Shown: piece by piece, positions 53,452 to 62,616 of the stretch
Layout of the letters: the number at the start of each line of letters is the position of its first letter
How positions within the stretch are numbered: the stretch's first letter is position 1
Assembly (NCBI GenBank): GCA_002355495.1
Contig: AP017424.1
Location: 5,149,501-5,213,500, forward strand
Length of the DNA: 64,000 nt
Direction of reading: 5' to 3'
DNA from: Streptomyces laurentii
GTDB taxonomy: Bacteria; Actinomycetota; Actinomycetes; Streptomycetales; Streptomycetaceae
Notes under the pieces: generated by a model
What the model was told of the DNA's origin: nothing
The model's input: only the letters and a program-made list of their open reading frames with translations
Databases searched by the model: none
Made by a program: the position numbers and the translations under genes

Positions 53452-54561
53452 GTGAGTTCCCCAGAATCTCAGGTTCGCGCAGCGCGAAACCCGTCCACCC
53501 GGTCCGCCGCGCGCGGCCCCGTCGTCGCGGTCACCGGTGCCGCGTCCGGGGTCGGTGACCTGCTGACCCGGAGCCTTGCCGCATCGGACGAGGTCAAGCA
53601 GGTCGTCGCGATCGACGAACGCCGGGGGGAGGTCCCCGAGGCGCAATGGCACATCCTCGACGTGCGCGACCCGGCCATCGCCGAGAAGCTGCGCGGCGCC
53701 GACGTCGTCGTGCACCTCGCGGTCGACCTCGACCTGGAGACCGACCCGGCCGCGCGCACCGCGTACAACGTACGCGGCACCCAGACCGTGCTCACGGCCG
53801 CCGCCGCGGCCGGGGTGCACCGGGTGGTGCTGTGCACCTCCGCCATGGTCTACGGCGCGCTGGCCGACAACGACATCCCGCTCTCCGAGGACGCCGAGCT
53901 GCGCGCCACGGCCGAGGCCACCGGCGTCGGCGACCTCCTGGAGATCGAGCGCCTGGCCCGGCGCGCCCCGCGCGCCCACCCCGGCCTGCACGTGACCGTG
54001 GTCCGCCCCGCGGTCCTCGTCGGCGGTACGGACACGGCGCTGACCCGCTACTTCGAGTCGCCGCGGCTGCTCGTCGTCGCCGGATCCCGGCCCACCTGGC
54101 AGTTCTGCCATGTGGAGGACCTGGTCAGCGCGCTGGAGTACGCGGCCCTGGGCAAGGTCGAGGGCGAGTTCGCGGTCGGCTGCGACGGCTGGCTGGAGCA
54201 GGAGCAGGTCGAGGAGCTGTCCGGGATCCGGCGCATGGAGCTGCCCTCGGCGGTCGCCCTCGGCGCGGCGGCCCGGCTGCACCGGATCGGCCTCACCCCG
54301 TCCCCGGCCGGCGACCTCGCCTACACCATGCACCCCTGGGTGGTCAGCGTCAGCCGGCTGCACGACGCCGGCTGGCGGCCGCAGTGGACCAACGAGGAGG
54401 TGCTGGCCGCTCTCCTGGAGGAGGTCGAGGGCCGGCACACGGTCGCGGGACGCCGGCTCGGCCGCAAGGACGCCACGGCGGCGGGCGCGGCGGGCGCCAC
54501 GGTGGCACTGCTCGGCACGGCGGCGCTGGTCCGGCAGATGCGCAAGCGACGCGGCCTCTAG
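53452..54561 (+). CDS. NAD-dependent epimerase/dehydratase (SDR) protein
   Basis: A 369-residue extended SDR-like protein with VAVTGAASGVGDLLTRSL as the nucleotide loop, DVRDPAIAEKL and STAM-like CTSAMVYG. The usual YxxxK is not clear, so it may be an atypical member. The C-terminus has a hydrophobic helix (AGAAGATVALLGTAAL) and a basic RQMRKRRGL end. GTG 53452 follows GGAGACG. The TAG stop at 54559-54561 lies in the IS target duplication. Confidence 0.85.
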   Translation: MSSPESQVRAARNPSTRSAARGPVVAVTGAASGVGDLLTRSLAASDEVKQVVAIDERRGEVPEAQWHILDVRDPAIAEKLRGADVVVHLAVDLDLETDPAARTAYNVRGTQTVLTAAAAAGVHRVVLCTSAMVYGALADNDIPLSEDAELRATAEATGVGDLLEIERLARRAPRAHPGLHVTVVRPAVLVGGTDTALTRYFESPRLLVVAGSRPTWQFCHVEDLVSALEYAALGKVEGEFAVGCDGWLEQEQVEELSGIRRMELPSAVALGAAARLHRIGLTPSPAGDLAYTMHPWVVSVSRLHDAGWRPQWTNEEVLAALLEEVEGRHTVAGRRLGRKDATAAGAAGATVALLGTAALVRQMRKRRGL

Positions 54562-54580
54562 CCTCGCCGTTTCGGTTGGG
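54562..54580 (+). repeat. left inverted repeat of the IS element
   Basis: CCTCGCCGTTTCGGTTGGG, the exact complement of the right end, directly after the CTAG duplication. Confidence 0.95.
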
Positions 54581-54712
54581 CTGAAGCGGCGTCGCTGATC
54601 ACCAGCTGTGGGGTGGTCGGGGCGATTTTGTTGCCTGGGCATGGCGGAGTCCCGGCGCGGTGGTCGGGTTCTCCGGGGTCCTTCGGGTTGTGGGTGGGCG
54701 GGGGACGGCCGG

Positions 54713-56119
54713 TCAGCCAACTGGTCGGGGCAGTGCGGCGAGGCGGTGGAAGGCCGTGGCCAGTTCGTGTCTCCAGGGCCAGGTCGCCGAGATCCGCAGG
54801 CGGAGACGGCGTCCGCCGCGGGTGAGGCGGGCGGCAACGTGTAGCAGCCGGTAGCGGAGTTTCTTGGGTTCGGCAGCGGCGAGTTCGCCATCCAGCAGGA
54901 GGACGCGGGCCCAGGCGAGGAGATCGATCGCCGCGAGGCTGAGTTCAAGCCAGGTGGCGTTGACGTCGAAATGGCGGGAGGGGAAGCGGCCGAAGCCGGT
55001 GCTCTTGCCGCACCGGATGTGGTCCTCGACGGTGGCGTGTCCGCGATGGCGGACCTCCAGGAACTGCGCGGAGCCGCCCCCGGAGTAAGGGGTATCGGTA
55101 AGGAATACCTGGTGCCGCAGGCCCTCGTCGTGATCGAACAGGGACAGCTGTGCTCCGGGGTGCGGACGCTCTCGGCGCACGATGATGCGGGTGCCGGCCG
55201 GGTAGCCGGCAAGGTCGACCATGCCGGTCAGCTCGGCAACCGAGGCGCCGTCGCGCATTGTCCCGTTCTGGTCCAGGGCGGGGTGCCAGACTTGCTCAGG
55301 CAGGGTCCGGATCGCGTGGCGGACCGGCTCAGTGACCGCGTATCCGACCGAGAACCGCAGGTCCAACCCGTGCTCGCGCAAGGTCCGGATGTGGGCCAGG
55401 AAGACTTTCGCGGACCCGGCGCTGTCGGCGCGGACCAGGATTGCGGTGCCGTGCCTGTGAGCGTCGGGGATCTGTGCGAGGGCGTCGTCCAGCACCGCAA
55501 TGTGATCGGCGGCGGTGTTGGCTCCGGAGTTGCCGGGCCGCAGCCGGCCGGACACGGCCTCGCCGGTGTTCGCGAGGAAACACAGCAGTGGGTGGAAGCC
55601 GAAGCCGCCCTTATAGGTGGGCGCGGCCTGTTCCTTTTCCGAGTGGCAGGTGATCAGCGTGGCGTCGAGGTCCAGGACCAGGCCGGGAAGTTCGCGTGCG
55701 CCGGCCGGGACAGCAGGTATGCCCTCGCCGGTCTCGGCGGCCTGCATCCAGGCGACTTCCCGGGCCGTGGCGCGGGCCGCTCGCAGCGAAGCGAGTGCAG
55801 CCTCGTCGGTGTCGGCGAGCAACCGCCAGGCCGTGGGTGTGGAGGCGACCGGGCCGAACACCTCGCCCTGGTCCCGCAGCACGGCCAGATCCGCGATCGT
55901 CTCACCGCCGTCGGCGAGCATCACCGCGAGATCGGTGGCAGTCCGGCCCGGATCATGCCCCGTCCCGCGCGGTCGCAACGGCCTGAGCGCAGTGGAGTAC
56001 GCGGTGGTCAGACCGGTGGCCTCGGCGAGATCCGTCAGCAAACGTGCCCCGGCGTGCCCGACCACCCCCGAACCGTCAGCGGACACATGAAGCTTGGGAC
56101 GAGAACCGATACCCTGCAC
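54713..56119 (-). CDS. IS1380-family transposase
   Basis: A 468-residue DDE transposase. LVLDLDATLI and ILVRADSAGS carry two of the acidic residues; the rest of the family pattern (FHPLLCFLANTGE, RPGNSGANTAADH) is clear and uninterrupted. The GTG start at 56119 is followed by MQGIGSRPK-like residues. Its ribosome site GGAAGG lies in one arm of an inverted repeat upstream. Confidence 0.95.
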   Translation of the reverse strand: MQGIGSRPKLHVSADGSGVVGHAGARLLTDLAEATGLTTAYSTALRPLRPRGTGHDPGRTATDLAVMLADGGETIADLAVLRDQGEVFGPVASTPTAWRLLADTDEAALASLRAARATAREVAWMQAAETGEGIPAVPAGARELPGLVLDLDATLITCHSEKEQAAPTYKGGFGFHPLLCFLANTGEAVSGRLRPGNSGANTAADHIAVLDDALAQIPDAHRHGTAILVRADSAGSAKVFLAHIRTLREHGLDLRFSVGYAVTEPVRHAIRTLPEQVWHPALDQNGTMRDGASVAELTGMVDLAGYPAGTRIIVRRERPHPGAQLSLFDHDEGLRHQVFLTDTPYSGGGSAQFLEVRHRGHATVEDHIRCGKSTGFGRFPSRHFDVNATWLELSLAAIDLLAWARVLLLDGELAAAEPKKLRYRLLHVAARLTRGGRRLRLRISATWPWRHELATAFHRLAALPRPVG

Positions 56120-56122
56120 GCA

Positions 56123-56193
56123 GAAAGTGCCTTCCGCTTGGACCGACAGAACCCCTCGACAAGGTTCATCGTCCCAGCTCAGAAGGCACTTTC
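56123..56193 (-). promoter_or_regulatory. stem-loop sequestering the transposase ribosome site
   Basis: GAAAGTGCCTTC (56123-56134) and GAAGGCACTTTC (56182-56193) are perfect 12-bp inverted repeats between the right IS end and the transposase start. A transcript entering from outside would fold and hide the GGAAGG site. Confidence 0.6.
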
Positions 56194-56220
56194 GTGTTTC
56201 CGCCCCGCTTTTGGCCTCAT

Positions 56221-56239
56221 CCCAACCGAAACGGCGAGG
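56221..56239 (-). repeat. right inverted repeat of the IS element
   Basis: CCCAACCGAAACGGCGAGG, complementary to the left end, directly before the second CTAG. Confidence 0.95.
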
Positions 56240-56321
56240 CTAGGCCCCTCCTCCGGAGGGCCGGGGCGACAAGCGGGGAACACGGTGACGGGTTGTCCGA
56301 GCGGTACGGCACGATGGGCGT

Positions 56322-56774
<453 letters not shown>

Positions 56775-56783
<9 letters not shown>

Positions 56784-56840
56784 GACCTCGACCCGGAGAC
56801 CGGGGGAGGGGGACGGCGCCTGCTGACACCTCGACCCCGG
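56775..56840. repeat. 43-bp-spaced duplication at the end of moaE
   Basis: GCCTGCTGAGACCTCGACCC at 56775 recurs as GCCTGCTGACACCTCGACCC at 56818. The first copy holds the moaE stop codon. Confidence 0.65.
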
Positions 56841-56999
56841 GAGAGGGCCAGGGGATTCGGCGTCGCGCAAGACGCCACGCCGCCACGTCGTAGTCGAACG
56901 CCCGATTTGCGTAACCGACCCCCAGGCAGCAGCGTTGAGGATGCGGATGAATAGTCTGCTGATCAACTCACTGGGGATCACTGGGGATGGGAGGTCGGG

Positions 57000-57233
57000 A
57001 TGGCAGCGCTGGCCTGGTTGCTGATTCCGGTTTTCGCAGTCGTCGGCGCGGCGATATGGGGAAGCTGGGCTTCACGGAACAAGACCATCGGGGATGTCGC
57101 CGAGCTCGCGGGCTACGCGCGATTCCGGGACGCCATGGAGCGGTCCCGCCCCTCGGATCCCCACCCCTTCGCCGATCCCGCCTCCGCTTCCGCGCTGCCG
57201 GAACGTGAGGCCGCGACGTCCGGCACCGGCTGA
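57000..57233 (+). CDS. small membrane-anchored protein
   Basis: A 77-residue protein with an N-terminal membrane helix (AALAWLLIPVFAVVGAAIW) and a hydrophilic Pro/Ala-rich tail. ATG 57000 follows GGGAGG. It lies before the PDZ protease gene; no function is known. Confidence 0.75.
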   Translation: MAALAWLLIPVFAVVGAAIWGSWASRNKTIGDVAELAGYARFRDAMERSRPSDPHPFADPASASALPEREAATSGTG

Positions 57234-57290
57234 GCCTCGGACGGCCCGCCCCGGGAGTGCGCACACAGGCAGGTCCCGTACTGTCGTTCC

Positions 57291-58379
57291 ATGCCACGCC
57301 GCACCGCGACGATGCTCGCCTCCACCCTGATCCTGATCACGCTGCTCTGCGTCGGCGTACTCATCCCGGTGCCCTACTCGGAGATGAGCCCGGGACCCAC
57401 GGTGAACACCCTCGGCGAGGCGCGTGGCGAGCCGGTGCTGCAGATCTCGGGACAGAAGACGTACCCGACCACGGGCAACCTCAACATGACCACGGTCCGG
57501 GTCACCAGCGCGGACTACAAGATGAACGCGATCGAGGCCGTCTACAAGTGGCTGGCCCACGACAGCGTGATCGTCCCGCACGAGACGCTCTACCCGGACG
57601 GCAAGACCGAGGAGCAGTCCAGCCAGGAGAACGCCGAGGAGTTCAGCCAGTCCCAGGAGAGCGCCAAGGTGGCCGCCCTGAAGGAGCTGGACATCCCGGT
57701 GACCTCCCGGGTCGTCGTCGCCACCGTGGTCAAGGGCACCCCCGCCGAGGGCAAGCTGCACGCGGGCGACGTGATCCGCGCCGTGGACGGCACACCGATC
57801 AAGGCGCCGGGTGACGTGGCCAAGATCGTCACCAAGCACAAGCCCGGCCAGCGGGTGGCCTTCACCATCACCCCGGCCAAGGAGGCCGCCGCGGCGGCCA
57901 AGGCCCACAAGGACGTGAACGTCACCGAGCAGGTGGTCCTCACCACGGCGAAGTCGGAGGAGGGCGACCGGGCCATCGTCGGCATCCAGGCCGGCACCGA
58001 CCACGTGTTCCCGTTCACCGTCGACATCAAGCTCGCCGATGTCGGCGGCCCGAGCGCCGGCCTGATGTTCGCGCTGGGCATCGTCGACAAGCTCACCCCG
58101 GGCGCGCTCACCGGCGGCAAGTTCATCGCCGGCACCGGCACCATCGACGACGCCGGCAAGGTCGGTCCGATCGGCGGCATCGAGATGAAGCTGGTCGGCG
58201 CGCGCGACGCGGGCGCCCGCTACTTCCTCACCCCGGCCGACAACTGCGCGGCGGCCGCCGCCGACATCCCCGCCGGGCTCACGCTCGTCAAGGTGAACAC
58301 CATCGACGACGCCCGGAACTCCCTGGAGAAGCTCCGTACGGGCGACACGGCCGCCCTGCCCAGCTGCTCCAAGGGCTGA
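57291..58379 (+). CDS. PDZ/Lon-like membrane serine protease (YlbL-like)
   Basis: A 362-residue protein with an N-terminal membrane helix (residues ~8-28), a PDZ domain (~130-210; AEGKLHAGDVIRAVDGTPI) and a Lon-type S16 domain with a Ser255-Lys300 dyad (GGPSAGLMFA, EMKLVGA). The active site is outside the membrane. It matches Rv3194c and lies near UPF0182 as in mycobacteria. ATG 57291. Confidence 0.93.
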   Translation: MPRRTATMLASTLILITLLCVGVLIPVPYSEMSPGPTVNTLGEARGEPVLQISGQKTYPTTGNLNMTTVRVTSADYKMNAIEAVYKWLAHDSVIVPHETLYPDGKTEEQSSQENAEEFSQSQESAKVAALKELDIPVTSRVVVATVVKGTPAEGKLHAGDVIRAVDGTPIKAPGDVAKIVTKHKPGQRVAFTITPAKEAAAAAKAHKDVNVTEQVVLTTAKSEEGDRAIVGIQAGTDHVFPFTVDIKLADVGGPSAGLMFALGIVDKLTPGALTGGKFIAGTGTIDDAGKVGPIGGIEMKLVGARDAGARYFLTPADNCAAAAADIPAGLTLVKVNTIDDARNSLEKLRTGDTAALPSCSKG

Positions 58380-58425
58380 GCAAGCGGGCGCGGGCACGGC
58401 GCGGGTACGGGGCGCGTACGGCGCG

Positions 58426-58461
58426 GGTACGGGTCCGGGGCGACCACCCCGTACCCGTACC
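58426..58461. terminator. bidirectional terminator
   Basis: GGTACGGG..GGGG pairs with CCCC..CCCGTACC between the convergent protease and PPA1309 genes. The loop region is imperfect. Confidence 0.65.
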
Positions 58462-58494
58462 GTCACCCGCCTCGGGGCCGCGGGACCCCGGGCC

Positions 58495-59061
58495 TCAGGA
58501 CTCGAAGGTCGCCGCGAGCGCGTCCGCGAGGCCGGGCACCAGGTCCGGGCCCGTCAGCACCTCGGTCGGCGAGTCCTTCTCGCGCAGCCGGATCGCGGCC
58601 TCGCGCGCGCCGTTGCGCAGCACGGCGACCGTCATGCGGACCTCCTGGCGGTCCGGGTGCCGGGCCACCCACTTGGCGAGCCCGGCCTCGTTCAGGCCCT
58701 TCGGCACGGACGCCTCGGCCGACGGCGGCAGCATCAGCCGCTCCACCGTCAGCGCGCAGCCGGCCACGGCGTCCGGCCAGGCGATGGTGCCCAGGAACTC
58801 GTCCAGGGCCTTGCCGGCCGGCAGCTGGTCCTGCTCGATCGGGGTGTAGCCGGCGGCGGCGGACTCGCCGTCCTTGCCGGGGAGCTGGCGGGCGACCGAC
58901 GGCGCGGAGGCGCGCAGCCGGGCGGTGTCGACCAGGGCGAAGAGCCGGGCCGGACGGTCCCAGCCGAGGCCCGAGGCGTAGTCGTCGATCTCGAGCACCG
59001 CGCGGGTGAGGGGGCTCGCGGCCATCGGAGGGCCGGAGGGGGAAACGTTGGACATGACCAA
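58495..59061 (-). CDS. PPA1309 family protein
   Basis: A 188-residue actinobacterial protein with WDRPARLFALVDTARLRASAP and AGCALTVERLMLPPSAE as family features. No catalytic motif is seen. TTG 59061 has GGAGG seven bases upstream; the ATG at 59055 is too far from it. It diverges from UPF0182. Function unknown. Confidence 0.85.
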   Translation of the reverse strand: MVMSNVSPSGPPMAASPLTRAVLEIDDYASGLGWDRPARLFALVDTARLRASAPSVARQLPGKDGESAAAGYTPIEQDQLPAGKALDEFLGTIAWPDAVAGCALTVERLMLPPSAEASVPKGLNEAGLAKWVARHPDRQEVRMTVAVLRNGAREAAIRLREKDSPTEVLTGPDLVPGLADALAATFES

Positions 59062-59076
59062 TATCCTGCCTCCTCT

Positions 59077-59093
59077 TTCCCGAAAGTCGGGAA
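59077..59093. promoter_or_regulatory. inverted repeat in the PPA1309/UPF0182 divergent region
   Basis: TTCCCGA-AAG-TCGGGAA is a perfect 7-bp inverted repeat 16 bases from the PPA1309 start and 108 bases from UPF0182. It could be a regulator site; it does not match LexA. Confidence 0.45.
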
Positions 59094-59200
59094 CTAGGTA
59101 AAGCCTCAGTAAGTTGCATCAGTGGGCTCTACGATCGCGGAGCCTGTTCTGTGCACGCGGAGATCGACGCATCTCTCGCATCAACTTCAAGGGGCGTACG

Positions 59201-62200
59201 TTGGCTTTCCAGATGCCGGACCGCGGAGGCGGCAGAGGCGGCAGAGGTCCGTCGGGGCCGTCCGGACCGAGGATGAGGGTCGGCCGGCCGTCCCGGCGCG
59301 CCCGTACGCTCCTGATGACCCTGGGCGTCCTGGCCGTGCTTTTCATGGTCTTCGTGATGTTCGCGGGATTCTGGACGGACTGGCTCTGGTTCCGTTCCGT
59401 CCATTACTCGTCGGTGTTCACCACCACCCTGTGGACCAAGATCGGCCTTTTCCTGGTCTTCGGCCTGCTCATGGCCGTCGCCGTCGGCTTCAACATCTGG
59501 CTGGCGTACCGGCTGCGGCCGCCGCTGAGCGCGATGTCGCAGGAACAGCAGAGCCTCGACCGGTACCGGATGGGGATCGCGCCGTTCCGGAAGTGGCTGC
59601 TGCTCGCCGTCACCGCGGTGATCGGCCTGATCGCCGGAGCCTCCGCCTCCGGTCAGTGGCGCACCTGGCTGATGTGGGTGAACGGGGTCTCGTTCGGCGA
59701 GAAGGACCCCCAGTTCAAGCTGGACGTGTCGTTCTACGCGTTCGACCTGCCCTGGTACCGCTTCCTGCTGGCCTTCGGCTTCGGCGCCACGGTGCTGTCG
59801 CTGATCGCCGCGGCCCTCACGCACTACCTGTACGGCGGGCTGCGCGTCACCAGCCCGGGCGCCCGCGCGACCGGCGCCGCGACCGGCCACCTGTCGGTGC
59901 TGCTCGGCGTCTTCGTCACGCTGAAGGCCGTCGCGTACTGGCTCGACCGGTACGGCCTCGCGGTGAAGTCCAGTGACTTCAAGGCGGCCGGCAACTGGAC
60001 CGGCCTGCGCTACGTGGACGCCAACGCCTATCTCCCGGCGAAGACGATCCTCTTCTGCATCGCGGTCATCTGCGCCCTGCTGTTCTTCGCGACGCTGTGG
60101 CGGCGCACCTGGCAGCTGCCGGTGATCGGCTTCGGCCTGATGGTGCTCTCGGCGATCCTGATCGGCGGCCTCTACCCGGCCATCGTGCAGAAGTTCCAGG
60201 TCCAGCCGAACGAGCAGGCCAAGGAAGCGCCGTACATCAAGAAGAACATCGACGCGACCCGCCGGGCCTACGACATCGCCTCCACCAAGCCGGAGGAGTA
60301 CTCGGGCAAGTCCACGGTCAAGGCCAAGGACCAGCTGCGCACGGACGCCGACGCGGCGGCCGCGTACCGGCTGATCGACCCGAACATCGTCTCGCCGACG
60401 TTCCAGCAGCTGGAGCAGAAGCGGAAGTACTACCAGTTCCCGCTGACCCTGGACGTCGACCGGTACGACGGCAAGGACACCGTCGTCGGCCTGCGCGAGC
60501 TCAACATCAAGGGCATCCCGAAGCGGAACTGGATCAACGACCACTTCACCTACACGCACGGGTACGGCGCCATCATGGCGACCGGCACCCAGACCGACGC
60601 CAACGGCTCCCCGGTCTTCACCGAGCAGGGGCTGCCGACGAGCGGGATGCTCCCGACGTACGAGCAGCGCGTCTACTACGGCGAGAAGACCGACCAGTAC
60701 TCCATCGTCGGCGGGCCCCAGAAGGAGCTCGACTACGACGGCAAGGGCGAGCGGACCACCAGCTACAAGGGCAACAGCGGCGTCAGCCTCTCCAGCACCT
60801 TCAACCGGGCGGCGTACGCGGTCGCGTTCAGCGAGCCGCAGATCCTCTACTCCGGCGCCATCGGCGACGGCTCGCGGATCCTGTACAACCGCACGCCCAA
60901 GGAGCGCGTCGAGGCCGTCGCGCCGTGGCTGACCATCGACGGCGACGCCTACCCGGCGGTCATCGACGGCCGCATCCAGTGGATCGTCGACGCGTACACC
61001 ACCACCAACGGCTACCCGTACGCCTCCCGGACGACGCTCGGCGAGACCACCGCCGACGCGCTCACGGTCGGCAACCAGCAGCGCGCGGTGATGGCCCAGC
61101 AGAACCAGGTCAACTACATCCGCAACTCGGTGAAGGCCACCGTCGACGCGTACGACGGCACGGTGACCCTCTACCAGTGGGACACCAAGGACCCGGTCCT
61201 CAAGACCTGGATGAAGGCGTTCCCCGACACGGTCAAGCCGCGTGACGCGATCAAGCCGGAGCTCCTGGAGCACCTGCGCTACCCGCAGGACATGTTCAAG
61301 GTCCAGCGCGAGCTGCTCACCCGCTACCACGTCGAGGACGCGGAGCGCTTCTACAGCGGCTCCGACGCCTGGCAGGTGCAGGACGACCCGACCGACAAGG
61401 CCGGCACCGCCGTCCCGCCGTACTACCTGAGCATGAAGATGCCCGGGGAGCAGGACCAGCGGTTCTCGCTGACGACGACGTTCACGCCGAACGGCCGCCC
61501 GAACCTGGGCGCGTTCATGGCGGTCGACGCCGACGCCACCAGCACGGACTACGGCCGGATAAGACTGCTGACGGTCACGGAGGACGTGCCCGGCCCCCAG
61601 CAGGTGCAGAACAAGCTCAACGGTCTGCCGGCGGTGGCCAACTTCGTCCGTGACATGAAGGGCGCCGACTCCGACATCCAGTACGGCAACCTGCTCACGG
61701 TCCCGCTGGACGGCGGCTTCCTGTACGTGGAGCCGGTGTACGCGCAGGGCCGCAACGCGCACTACCCGCTGATGAAGAAGGTCGCGGTGTCGTACGTGGA
61801 CGCGGACCAGCCCAAGGGCGGCACCACGAAGGACGTCACGGTCTTCGAGGACAACCTCGCCGCGGCGCTCGACTCGGTGTTCGGTACGGAGGGGGTCACC
61901 CCGCCGCCGACGACGCAGCCGCCGGGCACCACCACCCCGCCCAAGGCGACCACCAACGACGCCAAGCTCAAGCAGGCCATCGCGGACGCCCAGAAGGCGT
62001 ACGAGGACGCCGAGGCCGCGCTCCGCAAGCCCGACTGGGACGCGTACGGCAAGGCCCAGGCGGCCCTGCAGGACGCGCTCCAGCGCGCGGCCGACGCGGG
62101 AGCGCAGCTGAAGAGCGACGCGGGCGCCGGCGGTCAGAAGGCGGACGCCCCGAAGGCGGACGCTCCGAAGGACGCCCCGAAGGATCCGAAGAAGGCGAAC

Positions 62201-62266
62201 GAGGCCGTGCCGAGCACGCCTTCGCCGGACCCGTCGGCCGACCCGTCCGCGAAGGCGGGCGACTGA
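59201..62266 (+). CDS. UPF0182 family large membrane protein
   Basis: A ~1021-residue protein with about seven N-terminal membrane helices, a large hydrophilic extracytoplasmic domain, and a Lys/Ala/Asp/Pro-rich disordered end (~960-1021). The start is TTG 59201 (AFQMPDRGGG) after AAGGGG; ATG 59213 is an alternative. It is the Rv3193c-type protein whose function is not known. Confidence 0.92.
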   Translation: MAFQMPDRGGGRGGRGPSGPSGPRMRVGRPSRRARTLLMTLGVLAVLFMVFVMFAGFWTDWLWFRSVHYSSVFTTTLWTKIGLFLVFGLLMAVAVGFNIWLAYRLRPPLSAMSQEQQSLDRYRMGIAPFRKWLLLAVTAVIGLIAGASASGQWRTWLMWVNGVSFGEKDPQFKLDVSFYAFDLPWYRFLLAFGFGATVLSLIAAALTHYLYGGLRVTSPGARATGAATGHLSVLLGVFVTLKAVAYWLDRYGLAVKSSDFKAAGNWTGLRYVDANAYLPAKTILFCIAVICALLFFATLWRRTWQLPVIGFGLMVLSAILIGGLYPAIVQKFQVQPNEQAKEAPYIKKNIDATRRAYDIASTKPEEYSGKSTVKAKDQLRTDADAAAAYRLIDPNIVSPTFQQLEQKRKYYQFPLTLDVDRYDGKDTVVGLRELNIKGIPKRNWINDHFTYTHGYGAIMATGTQTDANGSPVFTEQGLPTSGMLPTYEQRVYYGEKTDQYSIVGGPQKELDYDGKGERTTSYKGNSGVSLSSTFNRAAYAVAFSEPQILYSGAIGDGSRILYNRTPKERVEAVAPWLTIDGDAYPAVIDGRIQWIVDAYTTTNGYPYASRTTLGETTADALTVGNQQRAVMAQQNQVNYIRNSVKATVDAYDGTVTLYQWDTKDPVLKTWMKAFPDTVKPRDAIKPELLEHLRYPQDMFKVQRELLTRYHVEDAERFYSGSDAWQVQDDPTDKAGTAVPPYYLSMKMPGEQDQRFSLTTTFTPNGRPNLGAFMAVDADATSTDYGRIRLLTVTEDVPGPQQVQNKLNGLPAVANFVRDMKGADSDIQYGNLLTVPLDGGFLYVEPVYAQGRNAHYPLMKKVAVSYVDADQPKGGTTKDVTVFEDNLAAALDSVFGTEGVTPPPTTQPPGTTTPPKATTNDAKLKQAIADAQKAYEDAEAALRKPDWDAYGKAQAALQDALQRAADAGAQLKSDAGAGGQKADAPKADAPKDAPKDPKKANEAVPSTPSPDPSADPSAKAGD

Positions 62267-62338
62267 CCGGCGGCCGACCGTCGCCGGCCGACCGCCGGCC
62301 AGGCTCCGTCCCGCGTCGTGATACTGTTTGTTCACCGA

Positions 62339-62412
62339 CGCGGGGTGGAGCAGCTCGGTAGCTCGCTGGGCTCATAACCCAGAGGTCGCAGGTTCAAATC
62401 CTGTCCCCGCTA
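62339..62412 (+). tRNA. tRNA-fMet (initiator, CAT)
   Basis: A 74-nt gene with anticodon CAT at 62373-62375. The three G:C pairs in the anticodon stem (GGG-CTCATAA-CCC) and the unpaired first base (C1 against U72) mark it as the initiator. CCA is not encoded. No other tRNA is adjacent. Confidence 0.95.
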
Positions 62413-62419
62413 CTGAAGT

Positions 62420-62453
62420 CGAGGGCCCGAATCCATTTGGATTCGGGCCCTCG
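62420..62453 (+). terminator. terminator after the initiator tRNA
   Basis: A perfect 15-bp stem CGAGGGCCCGAATCC with an ATTT loop lies 7 bases downstream of the tRNA. Confidence 0.85.
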
Positions 62454-62556
62454 GTGCGTTCCCGGACAGGTCGCGTCCCCCAAAAGGCGGTACGAGAGAG
62501 GCGAGTTGGTGCCAAACGTGTTTCACTTGTCTCTCTGTGGGCATGTCGACAAAACG

Positions 62557-62586
62557 CTGAAGTGACCTCACGGGCTGCGGTATACC
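62557..62586 (+). promoter_or_regulatory. possible promoter of the Sel1-repeat gene
   Basis: A CTGAAG hexamer, an 18-bp spacer and TATACC lie ~30 bases upstream of the start. The -35 is weak. Confidence 0.35.
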
Positions 62587-62616
62587 AGGTGTACGCGGGT
62601 TGCGGGTGGTGCGACG

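Larger units (their letters stand above)
54562..56239 (-). mobile_element. IS1380-family insertion sequence
   Basis: A 1678-bp element bounded by perfect 19-bp inverted repeats and flanked by a 4-bp direct repeat CTAG (54558-54561 and 56240-56243). It carries one intact transposase gene on the minus strand. Size, repeats and target duplication agree with IS1380. The intact ends and gene suggest recent insertion and possible activity. Confidence 0.95.

Noticed and set aside
59077..59093. SOS (LexA) box upstream of PPA1309/UPF0182
   Set aside because: The palindrome is TTCCCGA/TCGGGAA, not the GAAC..GTTC form used by actinobacterial LexA.
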